DNA of 64,000 bases from Haberlea rhodopensis (GCA_907163345.1 CAJQUN010000938.1:62001-126000); one strand, 5' to 3'; counted from the stretch's first letter, positions 11,991 through 23,886 are shown. Numbers and translations: made by a program. The notes: a model not told the origin generated them from the sequence alone.

Positions 11991-12546
11991 TAGGGATGAC
12001 AATGAGACCCGCATTGAACCCGCTCCGGCGGGCGGGTCTGGACCCACTTCAACCGGGTTTGGAAGCGGGGCGGGTCCTGGGATTGGCCGAACCAGCCCGA
12101 ACTTGCCCCGCTATACATTTTTAATATTTTTTTTTTAAAAAATTGATATTGATTATACATTTTACTTCTTTGATTGAACAATAAAGTGTCATTATTTAAT
12201 TTTATATCAAAATTCATGTGTTCATGTTAAAGAAGTTGGACAATTTGAAGTAAATAAGAGCAAATTAATAAATATTTAGTAGCTTAAAGATAATTTGCAA
12301 TGCTTATTATAAATATTTACTAGAGAAAATATGAAATTTAAACACAAAACTCAACTTTTGTGTTTCAAATTTGATTTCTAGCTAAATTTTATTTTAAAAA
12401 AATAAAAAAAAAACTGGTACCGGGACGGGGCGGGTAAACCGCCGTGTTCACGGGTCTGTGGGGCGAAGCGGGTCCGGGTTTTATGTGTAACGAGACGGGT
12501 CCTGGGTTGGCCAAACCCGTTTCATACCCACCTGTTGTAATTCCTG
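11991..12546. mobile_element. hAT-like non-autonomous element with GC-rich ends, copy 2
   Basis: Same family as the element at 7897: start TAGGGATGACAATG, end TTGTAATTCCTG. The shared core is in opposite orientation to copy 1. Flanks TACACGGA (11983-11990) and TATACGGA (12547-12554) match at 7 of 8 bases, an aged 8-bp target duplication. Confidence 0.85.
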
Positions 12547-13456
12547 TATACGGACTCGATTTTGAGTCCCTACCAAAATGACGGGTGAGACTTATCCTAG
12601 ATGGCTATGCCAGGGGTCTCGTGCCTCTATTAGTTGATATAGAAATAAAAGCTCATATTTTTAACTTAAAAATTTTCACTTGGTGTATGTGTTCTAAAAT
12701 AAGTCACGTTTTAAATTAGCCAAATACAAATTAAATTCGTTAGACAGGACTCCAAATAATTTTTTCTTTATCTTTAAAAATAATGACCCCACTTATTTAT
12801 TTTTATTTATGTCAGTGGGTTCAATTATTACAATATCGATCTGTATAAACACACAATAAGCAATTTGACAGGAGGAAAATAAAGGGAGTCTTTTATATTG
12901 TTTCTCAATAGATCAGATATAAAAAACCTAGATGTTGTGTGTTTGATTTTCTTGTTTCTGTTATTCATTTTCTAAAATAGCAGTTAAAAACAGAAGTAGA
13001 GAATGGAATCATAACATGCTTTTGGCTACTTTAACTTATGTTGTGGTAATTTTGTAATAAATTGAATTTCATTGAACAAATTTTTTATTTTAATAGCAAT
13101 CATTCAATACTTTTGCTTAAAATCAACTTTAAACAAAAATAACATAGAAGTGATTTGAATAAATAATACAAAACAAACACTTGGTCAAGATAGCAATAAA
13201 TAAATAGGAATTTATTTACTGATAAAATGAAAATGAAATATACTACGCAACCTAGCTGTCACAGAAAACAACAGCTTCCCATGAAAATGGGATTTAAAAA
13301 CAAAAACAAAAAATCAACTGATCATATTAAGATATTCTTACATTCCTACGAGCAGTGTATTTTTATCAATTACAAAGAATGTTTACCTTATCTCATATTC
13401 AAATGGTTATACCTTAAATTGTACAAAATCTTTCCGAATTCTATAAACACTCAACT
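12547..13456. other. Intergenic and 3' flank of EXO70 gene
   Basis: AT-rich. The right end probably includes the 3' UTR of the minus-strand EXO70 gene. Nothing else recognised. Confidence 0.5.
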
Positions 13457-15184
13457 TCACGATGAATTTGCAAACAATTTCTCCAAGACTAAAGCCTGAA
13501 GATCCTCAGCTGAGTACTTGATGCTACTGTCCCCAGGGGCCTTCATTTTACAACTTCTCCTAAACATTTCGAGAAAGTTTTGGTACGGGGGAACCAACGT
13601 TTTCGACATGGATAAACGAATCTCCTCCCTGAGTAGCAAATCGGGTACGGTCCACGACGAATGAGAAGCCCGAACATATTCAAAAACATCATTGAAATCC
13701 TTCATCCTCTTCTTCAGTGCAGTTTTAGACAGCCTAGGACCAAAACATTGTCTAAAACACTGAGGGCTAGAGTGCAATCCCTCTTCCTGAAAACAAGCCA
13801 AGAACTTGTCGGAAGTTGATTTCTGATAACGGAGCATAGAGTGCTTAACTTTCTGACGCAACTTGTTAAGGTAAAAGTCTCCTATCATCTCGTGTAACTC
13901 ACTGGATCCTTCGATCTTTTGGACTATGTAATGAATGTTGTTCATCACAAACAAGTCACCCAGAATGGGATCTTCGTATTTCTTGAACTTCCCCTCTAGA
14001 TTCATCAGTAGAACTACGATGATCAAGATCAAATGGAGATCAAGAAACGTTCGAAAATCAAAATCCCCCAGCTCCTCTTTAGGAATGATCATATCGCCAA
14101 ATTCCAATGAAGGGGATGTCTTGATCAACTTTGTAAGCAGTTTCTTGTGGCTTACGATGAGATTGATTTGATCCATCACGTATGCCGTCGATCGATGAAT
14201 CGCCCCTTTGTCATCAGGAACATAAACCTCACTAAGAACAGCATTCTCAAAATCATGCATCATTCTTTTCACATCGTTCTCAATCTTGTATGACGTTTCT
14301 GAGCAACCGTTTCGGATGCGTTTCCCCGATTCGGAACCAAAAAGTATGTCACTAACCTCTAAAACCGAGAAAAACACATCATAAAGGCAGAAAATCGATG
14401 CCATTCTCTCGTAAGTTTGATTGCTCAAACTCACAGATTCTGCAAAACCAAATAGCCTAACAGCAAATTCTTGAACCGTTCCAACAAAACACTCATCTTT
14501 TGCGGAATTAGTCCCCCCAAGATTCTGAAATATCTCCTCACAAAAGTTCTTCTCTCTGTCGAAGAAAATCTCAACACAAATCTTGGAAACTTGAGACCAA
14601 AGATCAATCTTCACCTTCAATTCATTCCACCCAAATATTTTACCACTTCCCCCAATATTCAGCTCCTCAAAATGAAGCCGTTTAAGCTGAGAATCAAGAA
14701 AAAACTTCCTCACTTGGATGTAAACCCTAATACATTCTCCAAGATTCCCACCAAGAGTCATTCTTTCTGCTATGAGTCTTAAATAACTAATCACATATTT
14801 TTTGGGTTTTTCATACTCTAAGTAATCTTCATACCTAATCGCACAAGCTGTGCTATCGATGACTGAGCTCCATTCCGTAACGGAGCTGGGGCCGGCTGTG
14901 TCATGGGATTGCTTGATCAGAACATCTTGGAACTCGCGCTTGAGCCGAGCCATGGAAGTCGCTAAAAGCTCATCAAATCCCTTCATCTTAGGCGATTGCA
15001 GGATTTTGTCAACGGCTTGCATGTATTGACTTATTTCCCGGTGGCTTGAGTCGAAGATCAGTTCGTGAGCCGGCTTCGATTCCCACTGAGTTATCGTTTC
15101 AATGGCGGATTGTTGAGATACTGTTGACCCCATCACAGATCCGGCTAATTTTTTGAATATCATCATCGTGAAGAATTTGTCCAC
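13457..15184 (-). CDS. Exocyst subunit EXO70 family protein, divergent
   Basis: One uninterrupted 575-residue frame. It has the EXO70 fold order: an N-terminal helical region (WESKPAHELIFDSSHREISQ, MQAVDKIL), then RLKREFQDVL, LRLIAERM..G.LGECIRVYIQVRK, ENDVKRMMHDFENAVL, AYVMDQINLIVSHKKLL, LFVMNNIHYIVQKIEGSSEL, MIGDFYLNKLRQK and the C-terminal IKYSAEDLQALVLEKLF. The VMNNIHYIVQK and C-terminal blocks are diagnostic. Family role: binding the exocyst to PI(4,5)P2-rich plasma membrane for vesicle tethering. Length is slightly short of the usual 600-700. It is much more diverged than the EXO70D gene at 39418 and I cannot assign a subfamily. The start MDKFFTMM is the first ATG; a later Met (MGSTVSQQ) is possible. 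Upstream context is AT-rich with no clear TATA. Confidence 0.93.
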   Translation of the reverse strand: MDKFFTMMIFKKLAGSVMGSTVSQQSAIETITQWESKPAHELIFDSSHREISQYMQAVDKILQSPKMKGFDELLATSMARLKREFQDVLIKQSHDTAGPSSVTEWSSVIDSTACAIRYEDYLEYEKPKKYVISYLRLIAERMTLGGNLGECIRVYIQVRKFFLDSQLKRLHFEELNIGGSGKIFGWNELKVKIDLWSQVSKICVEIFFDREKNFCEEIFQNLGGTNSAKDECFVGTVQEFAVRLFGFAESVSLSNQTYERMASIFCLYDVFFSVLEVSDILFGSESGKRIRNGCSETSYKIENDVKRMMHDFENAVLSEVYVPDDKGAIHRSTAYVMDQINLIVSHKKLLTKLIKTSPSLEFGDMIIPKEELGDFDFRTFLDLHLILIIVVLLMNLEGKFKKYEDPILGDLFVMNNIHYIVQKIEGSSELHEMIGDFYLNKLRQKVKHSMLRYQKSTSDKFLACFQEEGLHSSPQCFRQCFGPRLSKTALKKRMKDFNDVFEYVRASHSSWTVPDLLLREEIRLSMSKTLVPPYQNFLEMFRRSCKMKAPGDSSIKYSAEDLQALVLEKLFANSS

Positions 15185-16757
15185 CTTGAAGAAAGCTGCA
15201 AGTTTGAAAATTCCACAGTTCCACCAACCCAGTGGACAAAAACTAAGCAGATAATGTCCGAATCTTTAAGCTATTTGTTTCTTGGTAATTTCATCCATTT
15301 GTATAACAAAATTATTTATTTCGAACCATAATAAATTAGTGAAATATTTACTCAATTTATTTTCTTTGACAATGATAAAAGAATATAAAGTATTAAGTAT
15401 ATTAAAAATCAGAAAAATATTAATGTATTAAATCTTAGGTGGTCAAGATATTGATTTGTTTGATATATCATAGAATGAACTCCTCAAAAAAATAATTGGT
15501 TAACGTGTATGGGATACCCGTTTTGTGACAACACGGATTAAACACGCTTATTGAAGATTGACTTGGGTGGCAATAATTTACTCTTAAATTATTCTTTTAT
15601 TAATCATCTTTTTTTTTTTTTACTAATAATTCTCTAGGATAAGTTGTGCTCATATAAATTAAGGTCTTTTGATGTTATTATTGAGATTAATAACTTTTTA
15701 GGGTGATTGTTATAAGAAATTTCTGATATTTATTGGATTGATTACTTAAATAGGGTAATTTTTGTTATTTTCAAATTTATGATGTCTTGTAATAATTTTT
15801 GGATTGGGTAGTAAATATGCTCATTTTGTGATCATCCTAATAAACCAAATGGTGTTTTTTTTTACATAACAAAATAATACATAACCGAACAATTTCTAAA
15901 ATTAACTCAATTAGATAAGTATTTTTATAGGGAAAAAATTCAAATGTTATATTAATGCATGACACCCATAAAACTGGTAATTCCACAATTAAAAGCGGTC
16001 ATTATGTTGAAATTTTTTATAATTTCAAAAAATTATAAAAATAAAATAAAGTTCCATAGTTTTTGAATTTGTGTTGGATATGAATGTTGATAATCCCTAA
16101 GTTTGACTTAAAATTAAAAAGGTGCAAGTAAAATTAAATTACAATTTAGTAAAATGTAATTGCATAACATTTTTGTCTAGTTGGGAGTTTTCTTTTTTAT
16201 GACGAAGGAATCCGGTGTGCACCAGATAAATCTCTGGGCTGTCGCAGTAGTCTGTAAATCACGAATACCAGGTAAACTGCACTAGGTAAGCCCAATGCGA
16301 CAAGCTCAGACCAAGAAAGTGTTGGTAGGAAAAATCAAACTCATTAACTTACGATCCTATATTCACACTGCTACATCAAATCGAGCCCCCCATGGGGGCA
16401 TAGTTGGTGTTTTTATCATGAAATCGTATGTGGAAGGCAAAAATCAAATGAAGGGTGTGAAACTACAAACAAAGGAATTTGTATTAGTTTCTGAATCTTT
16501 AGGGCCCAATAAAATGACTCAATGTTAAAGCGCAAAGCCAGCCCAGTGATCTCAAGCCCGGCCCTAGGGCACGTGGATGCATGTGACAGGAGAAATCCCC
16601 GCTCGGTAACTCTACGCGCGAACCAAGCCAGGGTTCTTCAGAGAGAAGGTATTTACAGCGCTGCCTGGAGCCACGCAAACCCGTTTGATATATATATATT
16701 TTTTTGGTGTTAAATAGTTGTTATTGTGTGCCTTTTGTTTCTAGTTTGGCACTTCAA
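15185..16757. other. Intergenic between divergent EXO70 and NDP kinase genes
   Basis: This space is the shared promoter region of two divergently transcribed genes. 15185-16200 is AT-rich. 16200-16690 is more complex with no convincing frame; it probably contains the NDP-kinase leader, perhaps with a 5'-UTR intron ending TGTTTCTAG just before the start codon. Confidence 0.5.
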
Positions 16758-19700
16758 ATGGCAGATTTGTTCGCTGCTTTCTCTGTTAAAAGTGTGCTTG
16801 TTTGCCTTCTGGTAATTCTCTACAGGTGAGCAAATTTGTATAATTGCGGTATCTTGCTGATTTTTATAGTTCGTCGTCGTGTCCGGATGAATGATTCTTC
16901 TTTGACTTGGAGTTTGATTATTTATGGAGTTGAAGTATCTAGTTGCTAATTTGATTATGTTTTAGGTTTTGTCACTGTGTGTATAGGATTGGGGCTGATA
17001 TCACCAAAAAGTGTGATTAATTAGGACCTGAAATCACGAAATAAACGTGATAAAGGGTCCGGAAGTTTTCCGACGTGTCGCCTCCGACGCTTAAGTCAGG
17101 CGAGAGGATACGAGAAAATATATACTTATAGAGTAAATTAAAAAGTTATGAATAACCAAACATGTATATTGAACCTGGTATTTATAGACGGAGAACTAAG
17201 AGTTACCATATATCAAGGACTTCTTCCATGTTTATCCAAATCTTCTCAGATAAGATCTTGTGAATATAATCAAATCCCAGATATTGCTTCGCAGATCTCG
17301 CACTTGCCTAGTTTTTAGGAGATACAGTTTCCTTGTGTCCACGAACTAATCAGGGGATGAGAAGAGCTCGGTCAATGAGCTCGGGTCTCAAAAGAGGTCG
17401 CTAGGATGTTTGACTTAGGGCAAACAGGTAGGGCAAAACACGTCGGTCAAATAGGTTGGTCTGGCAAAGAGTTCGGAAGAACTGGCATTGTCTTTTGAAA
17501 GACAATTAGCATGTAATGGAGCCATGTCGGCTCATCAGGTGGTGGCTTCTTAAGTTCTTATTATAGCTGCAAGGGGGCTTCTTTACTAGTGACTTAAAAA
17601 ATTCCCCAGCTTTAAACCCTTGTGTGAAGGCATTAATAAGGATATCTATTATTGAAGCGGGAACGTCTAAGGCCGCCCCATTGAAGCGATGTACGAATAC
17701 CTTTTGCTGCTGGCGAATTTGTTTAGAAAGGCTGAACTGAATTCCTCGAAGCTACGAATAGTGCCTGGTTTAAGCAAATTAAACCACTGTTGTGCCGATC
17801 TTACAAGAGTGGTAAGGAAAACACGGCATTTGATCCCATCAGAATGCCTATGCAGTAAAGCAGCATTCTCAAATCTTCCGAGGTGTTCCTCCGGGTCTGT
17901 GCTTCCGTCATATTCTCCCATCCCCCACCGCAGGTTGTCTGAAATTTGGTGGGTTGTGAAAAGTGGTTTTCTCTCCTAGCCATTGGAGGTCGGCCACCTA
18001 GATGTTGACCCAATCGCCTTATCTATCCCCATACAGCTTCCATTGGATCTAACAGTAGAGGCTCCACTTGCGCGTTCGCATCAGCACCTGCAACTGATTA
18101 GGTTCAGGGGCCGGCTCTGGTTGAACAGGCGGTGGTGCCTGATTGGGTTGCGGGGGTGGCGGAACCTGGTTAGGCTCCGGAGGTGGCAGACCCTGGTGTT
18201 GGAAGAAAGTATTCTGCATGGTTCGATTGATGAACTGTGTTAGTTGATCTATGGTCAGATCTCCCACGTTCCTGATAGGAGGGGGTGGTTGATCTTCATG
18301 CTGTGGAGGGATATAATGATTTTCATTGTCAGGACTTCCTCTTCCACCAAGGTTCCTCCTTACTCCACGTCCACGTCTTCCAGCCATATCAACGTCTTGA
18401 ACTCAATTTCCCACAAGTGGCGCCAATTGATATCACCAAAAAGTGTGATTACCTTCTGATATCAATAAGATGTAAGGCAATACCTCACTGTTCTTCAATG
18501 CAAACAGTATCAGCGTCGATATTGCTTAGGATCTTCACCTTAGGGACCTGGAATCACGAAATAAACGTGAGAAGGGGGCCGGAAGTTTTTCGGCATGTCC
18601 CCTCCAACGCTCAAGTCAGGTGAGAGGATACGAGAAAATATATACTTGTAGAGTAAGTGAAAAAGTTATGAATGACCAAACATGTAGATTGAACCTGGTA
18701 TTTATAGGCGGAGAACTAAGAGTTACCATGTATCAAGGATTCCTTCCATGTTTATCTAAATCTTCTCAGGATATGATAAGATCTTGTGAATACAATCAAA
18801 TCCCAGATATTGCTCCGCAGATCTCGCACTTGCCTAGTTTTTAGGAAATACAGTTTCTTGTGTCCACGAACTAAGCAGGGGATGAGAAGAGCTCGGTCAA
18901 TGAGCTCGGGTCCCAAAAGAGGTCGCTTGGATGTTTGCCTTAGGGTAAACAGGTAGGGCAAAACACGTCGGTCAAACAGGTCGGTCTGCCAAAGAGTTCG
19001 GAAGAACAGGCGAGGTATTTTGAAAGACAATTAGTATGTAATGGAGCCAGGTCGGCTCATCAGGCGATGACTTCTTATTAAGGGGTATCAGGGGCAATTA
19101 GTAGGGATTGTTATGATTTTTGTAATATATTATGCGCTGTTGAATTTTGATCGATGGGGTATGTATGTAACCGGGATTGCAATTGGAATGTGTACACTTG
19201 GTATGTGCTGGCCTGGACTGCCACTTTACATTGTATAAACTAGTTGCATTTGCATTTGCAAGATCTTGAATCACTGAGTTGCTCAAATTACGTAGACTTT
19301 AAGGTTTAGGATTTATACAATTACAAGGTGATTCAAACGAACAAAGACAATTCTGTAAATGCCAATTGAAAACAACTTAAGTAAATTTTTTGTTTAGATG
19401 GCCACTGAACACCATAAAAAGATCAATTAATTAAATGCTTATTTGACCTCCCTCATAAGATTTGTGTACTTTTACCTTTTGAACTTTTATGACATGGTAT
19501 TTATCGTGCATCTCTTTTCTAGCAGCCTCTACTAGCAAATAGCAAAAAAAAAAAATTAAAATAAATAAAATGAATTCAATCCAAGCTGCAGTTGAAGTGC
19601 TCCATTCTCTTTAATTTCTTGAATTCTGGGACTGGCTGGTTAAGCAATATCTGGATTAACTCAAACAATGTATTTTATTTGTTTTTGTTGATAAGATTTT

Positions 19701-21441
19701 ATTTCGTCCATTTTTTAGGTTCAATTGTTCACTGTTCGCAATTTTTTTCTATGATCTTGTTAATACTCGAAAGTAGGTTATCAGCTAATGTGGACACTTC
19801 AGAAGAGAAGACGCTGGCAATGATAAAACCAGATGGAGTTTCTGGTAACTATACTGATGTCATTAAGAAAACCATTTTAGATTCTGGCTTCAACATCACC
19901 CAGGAGATCCTGCTTCAGCTGAATGAGGATATGGTAAAGCGTTTTTATGAGGAGCATGCTGCAAAGAGCTTTTTCTCAAGCCTTGTAGAATACATGACAA
20001 GGTATCTTTTCTCTATCTTATATCTATCGTTTTATTTGAGTACGTTCTTAGAAATTCTAGATTAATGAATAATGAGCAATTAATGCTGGTGGGTCAGATT
20101 AGGTGGCGTTGAATTTGGGTATTAACATATTATTCATAAGAGTATTAATGCATAAATTTCTGGTTGATTACAATACCTGCTAAATTTAAAAGCTCAATTT
20201 ATTAGGATTTTTTTCTCTTCCTCTGAGCATCAATGTATGTGTGAGTTACTAATCCCTAGCCTTTAACCAGTGGTCCTGTGCTGATAATGGTTTTAGAAAA
20301 GACAAATGCTGTAGCTGACTGGCGTTCTATGATTGGACCTACAGATGCAAACAAAGCTAAGGTGACTCATCCAAAAAGGTGAATTTATGTGGTTTTGTTA
20401 TCTCTTTCCTTTTTGTTATCATGATGAACAACTACGAAATTATGAATACTTGACATTGCTCCTGCTTTTAGCTTTACATAATCTGTTACTCAGTGCCTAG
20501 CCTTTTCATTCCCAGTGTTAGAGCCTTTTGCGGGCATGATTCACAAAGAAATTGTGTTCATGGTTCAGATTCACCTAAATCTGCTGCCAGGGAGATATCC
20601 TTTTTCTTTGAAAGATCATCTCCAGGTTAAATTTCAATCTCTATCTAAATTAACCCAATCTGCACAAACTTATACCTTTATCTTGTTACAAGTGACTTGA
20701 TACGCACTTGTATATATGTTTTCCTGGTCATTGATGTATTTTAATCTTGCGCGACTTTCCTGGATGGATCTCATACTTTTGAGCAATCTATACACATCCA
20801 CTGAGACATCAATGTTGGATAATGATGCTACCATGAAGTATTTACTTATGGGTGGGGAAAGCCTTTTCTATTATGGTTCATGGTTTACCTTGGCTACACG
20901 CTGCTTCCATGGAAGGTTGTTTGGCTAATCTAGATCGTTTCTTTTTTATCCAGTAGGTGACATTACACTTCTAGCAGATCTCCTGTTAACATCTAGGATT
21001 CTATCCTTTTTGAGTAAGCGGCAATTTGTTAATCTGTTAAATGACGATAAATAACATTAGTTGAAGCTTCATGTTTTTGTCTCTCTATTTGGTATCACGA
21101 TTTCAGTGTGACTTTGATGTCAATACATTGAAAAGATTCTAATGTAGTTTTTTGTCCATGTAAACTTCGTGGATTTATTTTCCCTTTTAAATTGTGAAAC
21201 CAAAGTGTTTCTTCACCATCTTTCTGCAATTATGATTAATGCGAAATTGACTTGACATTATGTATGTATAGATCCTGAAGTATCCTTTTGGATGCTGTTT
21301 GGAATTCAACTAATTTTTGTGAACTCAAAAAGACTCCAATTTGACTGTCAATATTAGAAGTCGTTTTTCCTCTGTCTTAATCAACTCAACATCTGTTTGG
21401 ACTTGGTTGCAGGATATGTTACAAAGCATGATGAATTGTGA
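16758..21441 (+). CDS. ER-type nucleoside diphosphate kinase, signal peptide plus HDEL
   Basis: Five exons: 16758-16825, 19777-20001, 20271-20378, 20516-20625, 21413-21441. All introns are GT-AG, the phases agree, and the product is 179 residues. Exon 1 encodes MADLFAAFSVKSVLVCLLVI, a hydrophobic signal sequence. The kinase domain starts TLAMIKPDG (Lys40), has SGPVLIMVLEK, WRSMIGPTDANKAK and the catalytic NCVHGSDS loop with His149. The protein ends YVTKHDEL, an ER retrieval signal. Family role: transfer of the gamma-phosphate from NTP to NDP through phospho-His; plants have one such ER-directed form (At1g17410 type, from memory). Intron 1 (about 2.95 kb) is enlarged by a deleted Ty3/gypsy element on the opposite strand. 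Exons 2-5 are duplicated downstream; this left copy is the intact one. The predicted place of action is the ER lumen. Confidence 0.9.
16996..17552 (-). repeat. LTR (3' LTR of the intronic gypsy element), truncated at its inner edge
   Basis: Aligns with 18428-19090. Both begin TGATATCACCAAAAAGTG. This copy has lost about 60 bp near 17030 and stops near CTTCTTAAG at the gag junction, without the GGGGTATCA end. Confidence 0.8.
18428..19090 (-). repeat. LTR (5' LTR of the intronic gypsy element), complete
   Basis: 663 bp with inverted TGATA...TATCA ends, next to the primer-binding-like site on its left and GGGGC on its right. Confidence 0.85.
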
Positions 21442-21802
21442 ATATGTAAGTGCTCGTTAGAAAATCAAGCTCAAAGTTCTTACCCTGGTTGCCCCTTTTT
21501 ATCATTTAAAATTGAAATTTTATGTATAATTTATTCCATTTTTTCGGATGAAGATGATCAACGCTGCTATGCTTGCTGGGTTTCTGTCGTCATTATTTAA
21601 CCAATGTTGTCGCCGAGGCTCTAAGGTTCCCCGGTTATCACTGTGCGTGTTACCAAGTTTTTGTTGTTAATTAGTATTGAGCGATGTTTTTGGCACATTA
21701 TTATCTGTTGTATGCATTTTCATGTAACAGATGAAAATGAAATCATTCTTATTTTTTCTCTCTTAAAGTAATAGGATAAATAGCCCAAAGTTGAGTATAA
21801 TA

Positions 21803-22907
21803 TAAGTCACATAATCCTCCTACCCCCTCCACGCACTGGCGCTCCGGCCGCGAACTGGCGAACTCGGTGCGCGTGCGGCGCATTAAGGCGACTTAAGAAT
21901 TTCTAGTTCGCGCTTTAAGAACTTCTAGTTCGCGCACTAAGATTTTATAATTCGCGCACTAAGATTTCCTAATTCGCGCATTAAGATTTACTAAGTCGCG
22001 CACTAAGTTACTAAGTCTTGTTAATCCTCCTTAATTCTCCGATTTTTTTTTTTTTTTGTAATTATAATAAAATTCTTCGATTTTGGGTTTAGATGAATTT
22101 TTATGGTTTCTAGGTATTTCGGTTTGGTAAGAAAATTATATTATATGGTAAATAGATAGATAATGAATCATGAAAAGACATAATAACATATGAAAGATTA
22201 AAATATGTGATAAAAGAAAGTATGATAAATCTGTGATTTTGTAACATTTTTGCGGAGTAAATAATAATAAATTTGATATCTTAGTTTTTGCATGAAAATT
22301 AATAGAATGAACTTTATAAATAAAACTTTTATTTTTATTGAGTTAATTTAAATATTTATATTAGTCATTTCATAAAGTAATAATATAAGTCTCCGGAAAT
22401 AATATGAGTCATTTTTAATAAATTCATACTATTACCAAACATGTTGAAATAAATATGAACAATTTGGTTTCATTTTTCAAATTCGTTAATTTATATCTTA
22501 AAATAAAACAAAACTTTAATACTTCATTTCTATTTCTACAATATATTTTTCGGAGAATTCTTACTAGACGAACGATCAAATACAAGATTCAAATTACGTT
22601 GTATCACTGGCTATAACATTTTCGCAAAGCTGCAAATTTTAGATTTTTCAATAAATCTAAGCTGCAAACACCAAAGTTGTTAAGAACTTCATATTGTAAA
22701 TTTGTAAATAATATAATAATGATGTGAGTTTGTTAGATATGATGTATATTATGTATGTTTAACTTCATTTCATCAGTGTGTATGTATATATATTTATTTA
22801 TTTATTAATTTTAATAGGCGCATTAAGGCGCATCCGCACTCATTTTTTTTGCAAATTGACGCACTCACGCATCCGCATCCGCTCCTGCATCCGCCTTATG
22901 TGACTTA
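21803..22907. mobile_element. 1.1-kb inverted-repeat element, probably non-autonomous MULE
   Basis: Perfect 12-bp terminal inverted repeats TAAGTCACATAA and TTATGTGACTTA. The 10-bp direct duplication GAGTATAATA lies at 21793-21802 and 22908-22917. The matching place in the right unit (near 28310) has one GAGTATAATA and no insert, so it is a true empty site. Inside, 21895-22020 carries about six copies of a ~20-bp motif (TTCGCGCACTAAGATTT), and GCGCATTAAGGCG occurs near both ends. No coding frame. The duplication length suggests Mutator-like, but the superfamily is not certain. Confidence 0.85.
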
Positions 22908-22917
22908 GAGTATAATA

Positions 22918-23573
22918 GTATTAGTTTTTTTGTATTATATTCATATTTTTATCAAGAGTCAAAATTTCTTCAAGATTCAATGAAACTGCGAACTAGTCAA
23001 CGATTGATTATACACTATATTATTTATTCGAAAGAGCCCAAATATAGTGGGAAAATTTCTTTGGAGCACATACAGAAACTTTTATATTCAAAATATCCTT
23101 GTATTCTTGTTTTATAATAAAATAATTTTACCATATCTTCATCTAAAAGGCTAACATATGAAGAATTATGTTTCTTATTGGCCAAATTGTTAGGTCAAAC
23201 CTTGTGTCCAATAAAATTTTCTAATCAAAATCTAATGCTAAAAACCAGTTGACTTTCTCCTTGACTTCTCTGGTAGAAGAAACACCAAACACTTATACCA
23301 TGATTAACGTTAATTGTTAAATCTGCATACATATATTAGGGTTCTCCAAGAACTCTAATTCCACTACAAGTCAATACCAAATCCCCTCACTATCTAAACT
23401 TACACCCTTTTCTCAATGTTCTTGAGTTACAGTTTTTGCAGATTTTTCGAAGTTCAAATTTTTCTTAGAGTTTTTCACATCAAGGGCAGTGGGCAAAGTC
23501 TGAGCTGCCAATGCAAGTTGTTCCATTGAAATTGGTTGGTTTTCCGGTTAATTTTTGGAGAATAGCAAAAAAG
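22918..23573. other. 3' flank of NDP kinase, non-coding, repeated at 28318-28954
   Basis: AT-rich sequence nearly identical in both tandem units. No gene is recognised. Confidence 0.6.
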
Positions 23574-23583
23574 TTGAAATCTA

Positions 23584-23886
23584 CTTTTTTTTTTAACAGG
23601 AAACAAAATATATATTAACTACACAGTCGTCAACATGGCAAGTAAAGATCGGTTGAAGAAAACAGCCGGAACACGCAGAGAAACCGAAACTTTACACTAC
23701 GTAAAGTAACAAAAGTCAAAAGCAGCTGCTTAGAGAAATTGGTACAACCATGTGGAATGATAACATGAATCACAACATAAGCACGAGAGAATGACCAGAA
23801 AGTGGCATAAACCATCGGAGCCAACTTTGGTCCCCTCAAACCATAACTCTAGAGTGAGGCCAAGCAAGCGAGTTCCTCAACAAATG
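23584..23886 (-). mobile_element. Poly-A retroposon fragment, cut by the duplication junction
   Basis: Begins with TTGAAATCTA then a T run (a poly-A tail on the minus strand) and AACAGGAAACAAAATAT, as at 28965. It stops at CAACAAATGA where LTR sequence starts (23887). AA is shared by both parent sequences at the joint. Confidence 0.75.

Larger units (their letters stand above)
16996..19090 (-). mobile_element. Deleted Ty3/gypsy retrotransposon in NDP-kinase intron 1
   Basis: The 5-bp target duplication GGGGC flanks both ends (16991-16995, 19091-19095). The complete LTR is 18428-19090 (TGATATCACC on the left, GGGGTATCA on the right). Reading the minus strand, a primer-binding-like TGGCGCCACTTGTGGGA follows it, then a gag start (MAGRRGRGVRRNLGGRG) at 18387. 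gag is frameshifted but keeps the retrotransposon-gag block YDGSTDPEEHLGRFENAALL and WFNLLKPGTIRSFEEFS at 17921-17700. All of pol is gone: gag runs straight into the other LTR, which has also lost its last ~15 bp. It cannot move by itself. Confidence 0.88.
17437..23886. repeat. Tandem duplication, left unit (6.45 kb)
   Basis: Runs from inside the gypsy 3' LTR (AACACGTCGGTCAAAT) to inside a poly-A retroposon (CAACAAATGA). It contains the rest of the LTR element, NDP-kinase exons 2-5 and the 3' flank. The whole order repeats at 23887-29269. Differences include small indels, a 57-bp gag segment missing here, and a 1.1-kb insertion (21803-22907) present only here. Confidence 0.92.

Noticed and set aside
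19592..20065. 157-residue frame as a complete NDP-kinase gene
   Set aside because: Only 19777-20001 is exon; the rest is intron read-through. The true start is in exon 1 at 16758.
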